Shown piece by piece: positions 1 to 8,107 of a stretch of DNA of 64,000 nt. The translations under genes and the position numbers were made by a program. Each line of letters begins with the position of its first letter. Position 1 is the stretch's first letter. The notes under the pieces were generated by a model. It had not been told where the DNA came from. It did no database searches and saw nothing but the letters and a program-made list of their open reading frames with translations. Source of the stretch: Pararhodobacter sp. (GTDB lineage Bacteria; Pseudomonadota; Alphaproteobacteria; Rhodobacterales; Rhodobacteraceae); the NCBI RefSeq assembly GCF_034676545.1, contig NZ_JAUCBZ010000015.1, positions 1,953,001 through 2,017,000 of the forward strand, in the 5' to 3' direction.

Positions 1-222
1 GAAGTCGTCGGCCCAGACACGCGCGCGGCCCTGGAACGGATCTGCCTGCTGGACCTGCATCCCGATGTGTTTGCCATCGGGGATTCCGCGCGAACCGTCA
101 TGGACCATATCGGCGCGATGATCCTGCGGTCGGGCCCGGACACATACCTGCTGATGGCCGCACGCACCTTTGCCGGGTCATTTCTGGGCGCCATCGAGAC
201 CTCGTTTGAAAACGTCATCTGA
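1..222 (+). CDS. soxG: Sarcosine oxidase gamma subunit, C-terminal part (probable)
   Basis: The window opens inside a reading frame that ends in TGA at 220-222, leaving 73 residues. The fragment has the layout of the SoxG tail: an L-DLHP-x-F-x-G segment followed by T-x-x-DHIGAMILR-x-GPDTY and the A-R-T-F-A-GSF motif near the C-terminus. SoxG is the small subunit of heterotetrameric sarcosine oxidase, which demethylates sarcosine to glycine and feeds tetrahydrofolate-bound C1 units. The next gene, a GlxA/GbdR-type AraC regulator, fits glycine betaine/sarcosine catabolism. The assignment rests on a short fragment; another GcvT-like small subunit is possible. Confidence 0.6.
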   Translation, partial: EVVGPDTRAALERICLLDLHPDVFAIGDSARTVMDHIGAMILRSGPDTYLLMAARTFAGSFLGAIETSFENVI

Positions 223-268
223 CATCGCAACGCATCCTGACGACCAAGCCAACGAAAGGGATAACATC

Positions 269-1576
269 GTGATTCACGAACGACTCTGCCAGGCCTATGG
301 TGCGATTGGCGGACGGCGGTTCGATGGCGGCGGTCCTGTCAGGCGCTTTGCGTTCGTCACGCAAGACAGCGGGACCGGGTTCATCGCCGAATCCTGCGCC
401 GATGTGTTGCGCGCGGCGAACGACTTTCTGCAATGCACGCGGTTCGAATGGCGCATTGCCGCAGGTCTGATGGCGCTGCGCGACATCCCGGTGCCAGAAC
501 TGGCGCTGACCGCAATCGTGCTGATCGGCGGCAGTCAGAAGCCCTGGCTGCCGTCTGACCTGGAAACCCGGCTGCTGAAATCGCGCCTGCGCGGCGCGGG
601 TCATCTGTGTGCGGTCGGCGCGGGCATCTTTCCGCCGCTTTCGGCGGGGCTGTTGAACGACCGGCAGATTTCGGTGCATCCAAATTTTCGCACCGCCGTG
701 TCGGAACATTCCATCGCACCCGCCATTTCAGGCAACGCTGTCAGCCACGAAGGCCACCTGAGCAGCGCAACCGGCCCGGTGGCGGCCACCGCGATGATGG
801 TGAACCTTGTTGGTCTGAACGCGGGCATCGTGGTCGAGCGCTCGCTCGAAGCGCATCTGGGCCTGCAACCCACCTGCCCGGATGCGGGTTCCGTCGAACA
901 CCAGCGCCTTTTGCACGGAGCGCAGGGAAACCCTGTCGTCGCCGAAGCCCTGCGGATCATGGCCGCGCATCTTGAGGACCGCCTGACCATCCGCCAGATC
1001 GCGGACCGGATCCCCGCGTCCCCGCGGCATCTGGAGCGCTGCTGTCAGGAGACGCTGGGCCAGTCGCCGATCCAGATCTATCGATCGTTGCAGCTTTGCC
1101 GGGCGCAGCAACTCTTGACCCAGACCGACATATCGATCACCGAAGTCTCGCTGGCCAGCGGCTTTGGGTCGCCCTCGAAAATGGCGAAATGGTATCGCCG
1201 CCGATATGGCGAACCGCCGCTGCAGGCGCGGAAGCTGGCCCTGCGCGGCCGGGGGAACGGCCCGTCATTCATAGGATGGCTCGTTGGTTTCCTCGATCAT
1301 CCACTGATAGAATTTTTCGACGTTCCGGTCCTCTTGATTGATCGGCGTCACGAAATAATAGCTGTTTTCAGTCACCAGTTCGGTATCGCCGATCGCCACC
1401 AGGCGACCGTCCTGCAGGTCTTTCTCGACCAGATACTTGGGCAGCAGTCCGATTCCCAGCGACGCCTGCGCCGCCGCGATCACCATCGAGAATTGGTCGA
1501 AATATCGCCCGGTCAAATAGGGTCTGCCCTCGAACCCTACCTGCTCGAGGTAATCGTGCCAGGCCGTCGGTCGTGA
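269..1576 (+). CDS. GlxA-family transcriptional regulator (DJ-1/PfpI domain plus AraC HTH)
   Basis: 435 residues from a GTG start at 269, chosen because AAGGG lies just upstream and the frame before it overlaps soxG. The N-terminal half (about residues 15-190) is a GATase1/DJ-1-like sensor fold, and residues about 235-330 carry the two AraC helix-turn-helix motifs (LTIRQIADRIPASPRHLERC, then ITEVSLASGFGSPSKMAKWYRRRYG). Members control betaine, carnitine and amino acid catabolism, so with the adjacent soxG tail it may act like GbdR. The family normally ends shortly after the second HTH (about base 1250). Here the frame runs another 310 bases through the antisense strand of the LysR gene, so the last 100 residues are probably a read-through tail without family counterpart. 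Confidence 0.75.
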   Translation: MIHERLCQAYGAIGGRRFDGGGPVRRFAFVTQDSGTGFIAESCADVLRAANDFLQCTRFEWRIAAGLMALRDIPVPELALTAIVLIGGSQKPWLPSDLETRLLKSRLRGAGHLCAVGAGIFPPLSAGLLNDRQISVHPNFRTAVSEHSIAPAISGNAVSHEGHLSSATGPVAATAMMVNLVGLNAGIVVERSLEAHLGLQPTCPDAGSVEHQRLLHGAQGNPVVAEALRIMAAHLEDRLTIRQIADRIPASPRHLERCCQETLGQSPIQIYRSLQLCRAQQLLTQTDISITEVSLASGFGSPSKMAKWYRRRYGEPPLQARKLALRGRGNGPSFIGWLVGFLDHPLIEFFDVPVLLIDRRHEIIAVFSHQFGIADRHQATVLQVFLDQILGQQSDSQRRLRRRDHHRELVEISPGQIGSALEPYLLEVIVPGRRS

Positions 1577-2173
1577 CGATGTGTGCAACAGCGGCGCCTG
1601 ACCGGTGTCCTCGAACGACCGGATGCCATTCTTTTGAACAAAGTCGGGTGAGGCCACGGCGATCATCCGCTCGGAGAAAAACTTTCGCAAGGTCGCATTC
1701 GGCCAGTTCTGCTTGCCGAAATGAATGGCGACATCAAAGTTCTCTGCGTTCAGATCAAACTGCGTCAGGCGCGTGGAAAAGCTGATCTCGATATCCGGAT
1801 TGCGCGCGAAAAAACCGGGCAGCCGGGGAATAAGCCACAGCGTTGCAAAGGTCGGTAAAATCGCCACCCGCAAGGTCGAGTTCATGTTGCCGGCGGATAC
1901 CGCGCGCAGCATGATGCGGCGAATGTTTTCCAGCTCTGCGGCAAGGTCGTTGGCCAGCCGCGCCCCCGCGCGCGTCAAAAGAACTTCGCGCCCGGTCCGG
2001 CGAAACAACTGCGCGCCGACGATCTGTTCCAATTCCTTGACCTGCCGGCTTATGGCGCTTTGAGTCAGGCTCAGCTCTTCTGCCGCGAGTGTGAAACTCT
2101 GATGACGCGCGGCCGCTTCAAAACAGCGCATGGCGGAAATCGAGGGCATGTAGCGGCGTTGGGACGGGTTCAT
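1265..2173 (-). CDS. LysR-type regulator, GcvA-like
   Basis: 302 residues, the usual LysR length. The N-terminal winged helix (residues 10-70: MRCFEAAARHQSFTLAAEEL then LTQSAISRQVKELE) is of the GcvA subtype, followed by a periplasmic-binding-like effector domain. It is divergent from the aminomutase operon starting at 2379 with 205 bases between, the classic arrangement for a LysR protein controlling the neighbouring operon, so it is the likely regulator of the kamA-like gene cluster. Its 3' end overlaps the downstream end of the converging GlxA-type gene by 312 bases. The inducer is not visible from the sequence. Confidence 0.85.
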   Translation of the reverse strand: MNPSQRRYMPSISAMRCFEAAARHQSFTLAAEELSLTQSAISRQVKELEQIVGAQLFRRTGREVLLTRAGARLANDLAAELENIRRIMLRAVSAGNMNSTLRVAILPTFATLWLIPRLPGFFARNPDIEISFSTRLTQFDLNAENFDVAIHFGKQNWPNATLRKFFSERMIAVASPDFVQKNGIRSFEDTGQAPLLHTSSRPTAWHDYLEQVGFEGRPYLTGRYFDQFSMVIAAAQASLGIGLLPKYLVEKDLQDGRLVAIGDTELVTENSYYFVTPINQEDRNVEKFYQWMIEETNEPSYE

Positions 2174-2378
2174 TCCAGGACCTGAAAATTGTCACCTTGC
2201 ATGCCTTTATATCACGCTCCCTGCAGGATTGGCGGCAAAATATCGTGTGCGACATGAGTTTTTATCATCGGTTACTGCGTAATCATCGTTTGTCTGCCAG
2301 GGCCCTGCGCGGTGATTATTGGCCTAATCCGCAGACCCCGAATCGTCGCAGACGCCCACACAATCCAAGGAAGCTGCA
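2174..2378. promoter_or_regulatory. Divergent promoter region between LysR gene and kamA-like operon
   Basis: 205-base AT-richer spacer between divergent genes. It contains two copies of ATCATCG (2264-2270 and 2282-2288) spaced 18 bases apart, a spacing compatible with two faces of one LysR site, although this short repeat could be chance. A Shine-Dalgarno AAGGAAG sits about 7 bases before the ATG at 2379. No sigma-70 hexamers stand out strongly. Confidence 0.4.
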
Positions 2379-3809
2379 ATGCCGACCAAAGAGAAATATG
2401 TTCCGTCCGAAAAAGAGGCCGCGTTTCTGGCCACGATCCGGAATGGCAAATACGAACGTGACATCATCACGGGCCTGAAGAAGTTCATGGAAAAGAACGT
2501 CCCTCAGGACATGATGGGCCTCTATACCCCGGAAGAACTGGACGCCATCAAGGCCTTGGACGGAACGCCGCGCGATGTGCAGGCGCGCATGCCCGTTAAA
2601 ATCACCCGCCACTATTTCGAATTGGCCAAGGGATCAAAGGCCATTCAGACGCTGGTCAAGGCGAGCCCCAAGGAAACCTATGACCTCGACGGCGCCGAGG
2701 ACCCTGGCAAGCAGATGACCTACAGCCCTGTCGAGGGGCTGATCCACAAATATGAACTGGGGCTGATCTATGTCGCCTCGACCTGCTCGGCGCATTGCCG
2801 CTTCTGCTATCGCGAGGAACTGATCGCGAAAAAGGAAATCACCCGCGCCGATGGCACCGTTGCCGCCAAGGGGCTGGCGCAGATCGACGACATCGTGCCC
2901 TACATCATCGAGCACAACCGCCTGGTCGACGCGAACGGCGGCCGCCACCCCGTCACCAACCGCGAACGGCTGCGCGAAATCCTGATGTCGGGCGGCGACC
3001 CGATGGTGCTGGGCAACAAGAACATCGGTCAATGGCTGTCGGCGCTGGCCCAGGCCGGGATCGAGAACATCCGCATCGGCACCAAGGAACTGGCGTTCTT
3101 TCCAAAGCGCTTCGACGAGACGTTCTTTGAAATGCTGGACGCCTTCCACGAGGTCTATCCCGGCGTCAACTTGCGCATGATGGTGCATTTCAACCACCCG
3201 GACGAAATTCTGGTCAAGGACTTGAACGGCAATTTCATCCCGGACGCCGAAGGCGGGCTGACCTGGCACCCGGATACCAAAGCGGCCGTCCGCGAATTCC
3301 GCAGCCGGTCCTGGATCAACGTCGACAACCAGTCGCCGATCATTTCCGGGATCAACGACGATCCGGATGCGCTGCGCATCCTGCAGCGCGAGTTGAAGCG
3401 CAACGGCGTCGAGAACCACTATTTCTTCTGCGGTCGTGACATCGTCGGCCACAAGGCCTTCAACGTGCCAATCGAGCGCGCCTGGGAAATCCTGAACGAA
3501 TCGCAAAAGGGCCTCTCGGGCGTCGAAACCCATGCGCGCCTGTCGATCACCCATTACAAGGGCAAGACCGAAGTCGCCGCCATCACCAAGACCCCGGTGC
3601 CGGGCGTCAAGGGCGGCGAGAACGGTGTCGTGGTGTTCAAGCTGCTGCGCTCTGCCGGTGATGCCGAAGACCGCGCGAAGGTCACCATCGTCGGCCGCAA
3701 CCCCGAGGCGATCTGGTTCAGCGGCTATGACGACCGCGTCATCGTCGATGAGGCCGGACTGTATTCGATGTACGAAATCCCGACGATTTCGTCGGTCGCG
3801 GCAGAGTAA
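2379..3809 (+). CDS. KamA-family radical SAM amino acid 2,3-aminomutase
   Basis: 476 residues. The radical SAM cluster motif is C136-x3-C140-x2-C143 (STCSAHCRFCYREEL), and the aminomutase core follows with LMSGGDP, HFNHPDE and NQSPIISGINDD. The PLP-binding lysine of the family corresponds to K396 in HYKGKTEV. These enzymes move an alpha-amino group to the beta carbon using SAM, a [4Fe-4S] cluster and PLP. Of the two aspartates that hold the lysine side chain in clostridial KamA, the first is kept (INDD) but the second, in YQCD, is replaced (FFCGRD). The substrate is therefore probably not lysine; an acidic or other amino acid is possible. First gene of an operon with ferredoxin, aminotransferase and CoA-transferase genes. 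Confidence 0.85.
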   Translation: MPTKEKYVPSEKEAAFLATIRNGKYERDIITGLKKFMEKNVPQDMMGLYTPEELDAIKALDGTPRDVQARMPVKITRHYFELAKGSKAIQTLVKASPKETYDLDGAEDPGKQMTYSPVEGLIHKYELGLIYVASTCSAHCRFCYREELIAKKEITRADGTVAAKGLAQIDDIVPYIIEHNRLVDANGGRHPVTNRERLREILMSGGDPMVLGNKNIGQWLSALAQAGIENIRIGTKELAFFPKRFDETFFEMLDAFHEVYPGVNLRMMVHFNHPDEILVKDLNGNFIPDAEGGLTWHPDTKAAVREFRSRSWINVDNQSPIISGINDDPDALRILQRELKRNGVENHYFFCGRDIVGHKAFNVPIERAWEILNESQKGLSGVETHARLSITHYKGKTEVAAITKTPVPGVKGGENGVVVFKLLRSAGDAEDRAKVTIVGRNPEAIWFSGYDDRVIVDEAGLYSMYEIPTISSVAAE

Positions 3810-3866
3810 CCAGAGCTGCCGACGGATCGCCAGTCCCAATCCGTCGGCACTCCAAGGAGCATATCC

Positions 3867-4205
3867 ATGACTTACGTTGTCACAGACAATTGCATCCAGT
3901 GTAAATTCACCGATTGCGTCGCCGTCTGCCCCGTCAATTGTTTTTACGAGGGGCCGAATTTCCTCGTCATCAATCCTGACGAATGCATCGACTGTGACGC
4001 CTGCGTTCCGGTGTGCCCGGCCAAGGCAATCTACAACGAAGACGACCTTCCCGACGACAAGCGGCTCTTCCTGCAGATCAACGAGGAATTGAGCCGGGTC
4101 TGGCCACAGATCACCGACCAGAAAGATCCGCTTCCCGATGCCGCCAAATGGGACGGCGTCGCCGACAAGCTCAAACATCTCATCAGAACAACACCGGAAT
4201 CCTGA
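3867..4205 (+). CDS. fdxA: 7Fe ferredoxin (FdxA type)
   Basis: 112 residues, typical for the FdxA/Azotobacter FdI family. Cysteines at 9, 12, 17, 21, 25, 40, 43, 46 and 50 give one [3Fe-4S] and one [4Fe-4S] site (C40-x2-C43-x2-C46-x3-C50-P), followed by the usual long acidic C-terminal helix region. Ribosome site AAGGAG precedes the ATG. It lies 57 bases after the aminomutase gene and one base before the aminotransferase gene, so it probably donates the electron that reduces the aminomutase iron-sulfur cluster for SAM cleavage. Housekeeping ferredoxins of this type are common, so the partner is an inference from position. Confidence 0.9.
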   Translation: MTYVVTDNCIQCKFTDCVAVCPVNCFYEGPNFLVINPDECIDCDACVPVCPAKAIYNEDDLPDDKRLFLQINEELSRVWPQITDQKDPLPDAAKWDGVADKLKHLIRTTPES

Positions 4206-4206
4206 C

Positions 4207-5520
4207 ATGCCCGACTATGCGAAAAGCGCGGCCCTGTATGAGCGTGCCAAAAAGGTGATGCCCGGCGGGTGCAGCCGCAACACCATCCTGCGCAAGCCGC
4301 ATCCGGTCTATGCCAGGCGAGGCCACGGCTGCATTGTCACCGATATCGAGGGCGTCGACCGCATCGACTTTGCAAACAATGTCGCCTCGCTCATTCATGG
4401 GCACGCGCATCCGGTGATCGTCGAGGGCGTGAAAAGGCAACTGGACGACGGCTCGGCCTTCACGGTCGGCACCGAGATCGAGGTCGCCTATGCCGAGCAG
4501 ATGGTGGCCCGGAACCCCGGTTTCGAAATGCTTCGCTTCGTGAACTCTGGAACCGAGGCGGTGATGAGCTGTCTCAAGGCCGCCCGCGCCTTTACCTCGC
4601 GCCCCAAGATCGCCAAGGTCGAGGGCTCTTATCACGGGCTCTATGACTATGCCGAAGTCAGCCAGACTGCCAGGCCTGAGAACTGGGGCAACGACGACGC
4701 GCCCCGCAGCGTTCCGGTTGCCCACGGCACCCCGCAATCGGCGCTGGATGACGTGGTGATCATCCCCTTTAACGACCCTGACCGCGCCATCGCCATTCTG
4801 GACCGGCACAAGGACACGGTCGCCGGGGTGCTGCTGGATCTGCTGCCGCACCGGATCGGCATGGTCCCCGCGTCCGAGGCCTTTGTCCAGGCGCTGAGGA
4901 CCTGGACGCAAGACAACGGCGCCTTGCTGATCTTTGATGAAGTGATCACCTTCCGCACCAGTTTCTCGGGGGCGCAGCAAGCCTACACCGTCACCCCTGA
5001 CCTGACCGCCATGGGCAAGATGATCGGCGGCGGCTTTCCCGTCGGTGCCCTGGCGGGCCGTGCCGATGTCCTGGACGTGATGAACCCGCTGAACGGCCCC
5101 GCGCGGTTTCCGCATTACGGCACATTCAGCGCCAACCCCATCACCATGACCGCCGGGTCGATCGCGATGTCGCTGTTCGACGAGGCGGCGGTGCAACGGC
5201 TGAATGCGCTGGGCGACAAGACCCGCGCTGGACTGGCCGAGGCGATCCGCGTGGCGGATGTTCCCGCCTGCGTCACCGGCAAAGGGTCGATGTTCCGCAT
5301 TCATCTCAAGGCTGCGGCGCCCCGGTCCTATCGCGATGCCTATGTGCAGCCGGACGAACAAAGGCGCATCGCCGCGCTACTGGACCATTTCTTTGACAAC
5401 TGCCTGATCCTTGTCGAGACCTGCTCGGGCTTCCTGTCAACCCCGATGAGCCAGCCTGAAATCGACCATCTCTGCCAGACCACGCTCGACGGTTTGCGCA
5501 AGATCAAGCCGCTGATGTGA
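4207..5520 (+). CDS. Class III PLP aminotransferase, glutamate-1-semialdehyde aminomutase/beta-transaminase-like
   Basis: 437 residues from ATG 4207, one base after the ferredoxin stop. It has the family signature YERAKKVMPGGCSRN, FVNSGTEAVMSCLKAARA, EGSYHG, FDEVITFR and the PLP lysine in GKMIGGGFPVGA. The GSA-aminomutase-like branch of class III contains known beta-amino acid transaminases. A gene of this type placed between an amino acid 2,3-aminomutase and a beta-ketoacid CoA-transferase most simply converts the beta-amino acid to the beta-keto acid. It is unlikely to be HemL, because alphaproteobacteria make 5-aminolevulinate by HemA and the context is catabolic. Confidence 0.8.
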   Translation: MPDYAKSAALYERAKKVMPGGCSRNTILRKPHPVYARRGHGCIVTDIEGVDRIDFANNVASLIHGHAHPVIVEGVKRQLDDGSAFTVGTEIEVAYAEQMVARNPGFEMLRFVNSGTEAVMSCLKAARAFTSRPKIAKVEGSYHGLYDYAEVSQTARPENWGNDDAPRSVPVAHGTPQSALDDVVIIPFNDPDRAIAILDRHKDTVAGVLLDLLPHRIGMVPASEAFVQALRTWTQDNGALLIFDEVITFRTSFSGAQQAYTVTPDLTAMGKMIGGGFPVGALAGRADVLDVMNPLNGPARFPHYGTFSANPITMTAGSIAMSLFDEAAVQRLNALGDKTRAGLAEAIRVADVPACVTGKGSMFRIHLKAAAPRSYRDAYVQPDEQRRIAALLDHFFDNCLILVETCSGFLSTPMSQPEIDHLCQTTLDGLRKIKPLM

Positions 5521-5541
5521 GCGCAAGCAGGGTGAACCCAG

Positions 5542-6264
5542 ATGGACAAGACAATTCCTTCCCTTGCTGCTGCCGTCGCCGAGGTGCCGGATGGCGCGGT
5601 CCTGATGATTGGCGGCTTTGGCGGCTCCGGTGCGCCGATCGAGCTGATCCATGCGCTGATTGATCGCTACCGCGCGACGGGCAGCCCGGCGAATGTGACG
5701 GTGATCAACAACAATGCCGGGAACGGAAAGATCGGCATCGGCGCGATGATCGACGCCGGCATGGTCGCAAAGATGATCTGCTCGTTTCCGCGATCTTCGG
5801 ACCCGCGCGCCTTTACCGAGCGCTATATGGCGGGCCAGATTGCGCTGGAACTGGTGCCGCAGGGCACCCTGGCCGAACGCATTCGGGCGGCGGGTGCGGG
5901 TATTCCCGCGTTCTTCACGCCCGCCAGTTATGGGACGGAACTGGCCATCGGCAAGCAGGTCCAGGAATTCGACGGCAAATGCTATGTGCTCGAACGCTGG
6001 TTGAAGGCAGATTTCGCGCTGGTCAAGGGGGCCGTGGCGGACACCCACGGCAACATGACCTATCGCTTGGCGGGGCGGAACTTCAACCCGTTGATGTGCA
6101 TGGCCGCCGACCGGACCATCGCCCAGGTCAGCCAAATCGTGCAGCCCGGTGACATCAATCCGGAACACGTGGTCACGCCGGGCATTTTCGTCGATGGCAT
6201 CGTCGAAGTGCTTGATCCGCAACAGGAAGAAGCCCTGATCCGGGCAGGGGTGGAATACGCATGA
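5542..6264 (+). CDS. 3-oxoacid CoA-transferase subunit A
   Basis: 240 residues. Begins DGAVLMIGGFGGSGAPIELI, the glycine-rich CoA-binding motif of family I CoA-transferase alpha subunits (PcaI/ScoA/AtoD), and carries FFTPASYGTELA and the terminal DGIVEV region. It transfers CoA, normally from succinyl-CoA, to a 3-oxoacid. The stop overlaps the start of subunit B by four bases (ATGA). In this operon the substrate is likely the beta-keto acid made by the preceding aminotransferase; 3-oxoadipate or 3-oxoglutarate are candidates, but the sequence alone does not decide. Confidence 0.88.
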   Translation: MDKTIPSLAAAVAEVPDGAVLMIGGFGGSGAPIELIHALIDRYRATGSPANVTVINNNAGNGKIGIGAMIDAGMVAKMICSFPRSSDPRAFTERYMAGQIALELVPQGTLAERIRAAGAGIPAFFTPASYGTELAIGKQVQEFDGKCYVLERWLKADFALVKGAVADTHGNMTYRLAGRNFNPLMCMAADRTIAQVSQIVQPGDINPEHVVTPGIFVDGIVEVLDPQQEEALIRAGVEYA

Positions 6265-6938
6265 CGTGGCAGAAACTCTCGGCCAACCAGATCGCCTGGC
6301 GCGCGGCCCAGGATATCCAAGACGGCGCCTATGTTAATCTTGGCATCGGCTTTCCCGAACTGATCGCCAAATTCCAGCCTGAAGGCCGGCATATCACCTA
6401 CCACACCGAAAACGGCGTACTGGGCTTTGGCAAGGCACCCGCCGAGGGTCAAGAAGACTGGGACCTCATCAATGCCGGGAAAAAGGCTGTCACGCTGACG
6501 CGCGGCGCCTCGTTCTTTCACCATGCCGACAGTTTCGCGATGGTCCGCGGTGGCCACCTGGATCTTGCCGTGCTGGGCGCCTACCAGGTGTCGCAGAATG
6601 GCGACATCGCGAACTGGCGTGTCGGATCGCGCAGCGTTCCGGCGGTGGGCGGGGCGATGGACTTGGTGCATGGCGCAAAGCGGGTCGCGGTGCTGACAGA
6701 TCATATAACCAAGGAGGGCGAGCCCAAGCTGGTCGAGCGTTGCAGCTATCCGCTGACCGGCGTGGGTTGCATCACGCGGGTTTATACATCGCTTGCGGTC
6801 GTTGATATCGTTGGGGGTCGATTCATGCTTCGTGAAATAGTTAAGGGTTTGATGCAAGACGAATTGCAGTCACTAACGGGCGCAACCCTGCACGTTGACC
6901 GACCTGTGATCGATTTGACGACTCCGGGATCGACATGA
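6261..6938 (+). CDS. 3-oxoacid CoA-transferase subunit B
   Basis: 225 residues, usual beta-subunit length. Contains VNLGIGFPELIA and the catalytic glutamate in YHTENGVLGFG, with GGHLDLAVLGAYQV and GAMDLVHGAKRV further on. Starts inside the stop codon of subunit A (ATGA), implying translational coupling and a heteromeric enzyme. Last gene of the aminomutase operon. IS110 sequence begins within about 100 bases downstream, so any thiolase or further pathway gene once present may have been displaced. Confidence 0.88.
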   Translation: MTWQKLSANQIAWRAAQDIQDGAYVNLGIGFPELIAKFQPEGRHITYHTENGVLGFGKAPAEGQEDWDLINAGKKAVTLTRGASFFHHADSFAMVRGGHLDLAVLGAYQVSQNGDIANWRVGSRSVPAVGGAMDLVHGAKRVAVLTDHITKEGEPKLVERCSYPLTGVGCITRVYTSLAVVDIVGGRFMLREIVKGLMQDELQSLTGATLHVDRPVIDLTTPGST

Positions 6939-7014
6939 CTAAAGTGGCTCGGCTGCCCCAAGGTCTTCCTCTCCGCCGTCACTCTCGCCGCAACTGTCCT
7001 GTTCTGGCTTTGAG

Positions 7015-8107
7015 TATCAATGAGATGCTGTAACGGGGCCTGCGTCGCGACCCGCCCGTTACCGTTGCAAAATCAAGGGCAAGCTGTCGCCGTTCCCGTA
7101 TCGGATCCTGGAAGAGGAGGACTGCGGGATGAGACTGTTTGTCGGATTGGATGTGTCGCTGGCGAAGACCGCGATCTGCGTGATCAGCGAGCATGGGAAG
7201 ATCATGAAGGAGGCGCAGGTCGCCAGCGAACCGGAAGAATTGGTGCGTTGGATTGGCGAACAAGAGGGCACCATTGCCGCCATTGGGCTCGAGGCCGGTC
7301 CCTTGTCGCAATGGTTGCATCGCGGGCTTTCAGAGGCGGGACAACGTGTCGTGCTGATGGAAACTCGGCAGGTGAAGGGCGCTTTGAGGGCCATGCCTGG
7401 GATCGGCGCGGTTGTCGCGCTGACCCATCGATCCGCAGTTGATGACCCCGCCCGTTTCACCTCATCGAAGAAGGTCGGGCCATGGGGCGGCCTGACGCCC
7501 TCCCGCAACCAGTCCGGCGAACGTGATATCTCGGGCGGCATCACCAAGGCCGGCGACGTCAACCTGCGCCGGGCTCAGTGCCAGGCTGCGACCGTCATGA
7601 TGCATCGCGGGCGTTCGACATGGCTGAGAACCTGGGCAGCGCAGGTCGCCCGCCGCCGTGGTGTCAAGCGCGCCATGGTCGCCCTGGCGCGACGTATCAG
7701 CGTGATCCTGCACCGTATGTGGGTCGATGACACCGACTTCCGGTCCGACATCGCGGTGCCTCATGCGGCCTGACGACCTGAACTCCCAACCGTTGCCTGC
7801 CTGACCGCAGGTCTTTGAGGTCCCCCAGGGACGCGGTTCCGATGATGCCCTGGTCAGGACTGTTGCCGATCCAGAGCGAGCACGCCAATGAGATGGGCAC
7901 ATCGGACTTGCATTGAACCAGCATCATGTTGGCGGCCACCGCGCCGACCACGGACCGAAGCATGCACCCGGGGCGATCTCAGGCGAGGGCCGAAGTGAAA
8001 GCAGAGCAGCTCAGAAAGAAACCACACAAAACCGCTCCCTGGCGGCCAGCCTCGCACGCGAAAAACCGCTTGACTGGGACGGCCTCGTTACCGAAGTCTG
8101 GACCCTA
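7015..8107 (+). mobile_element. IS110-family element, internally deleted
   Basis: The region upstream (from about 7015) and downstream (to about 8107) of the truncated transposase looks like IS110 flanks. The right part (7774-8107) has no gene of its own and matches the non-coding tail typical of these elements, where the bridge-RNA-type non-coding regions lie. Exact ends cannot be fixed because IS110 elements lack clear terminal repeats. An IS5-type element abuts the right side at 8108. Confidence 0.6.
7129..7773 (+). pseudogene. IS110 transposase with internal in-frame deletion
   Basis: 214 residues, whereas the family has about 340. The N-terminal RuvC-like part (FVGLDVSLAKTA, GLEAGPLSQWL, METRQVKGAL) is joined directly at ATGCC (7393-7397) to the C-terminal transposase_20 part (GIGAVVALTHRSAVDDPARF, GGITKAGDVNLRR). 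The segment that normally starts IKTDRRDA, with later catalytic acidic residues, is missing. The two halves normally carry AMP and SMP at the break, which suggests recombination across a short ATGCC repeat. The reading frame is kept but the enzyme should be inactive. Confidence 0.85.

Noticed and set aside
4207..5520. HemL (glutamate-1-semialdehyde aminomutase of heme synthesis)
   Set aside because: Alphaproteobacteria use HemA for 5-aminolevulinate, and the gene is embedded in an aminomutase/CoA-transferase operon.
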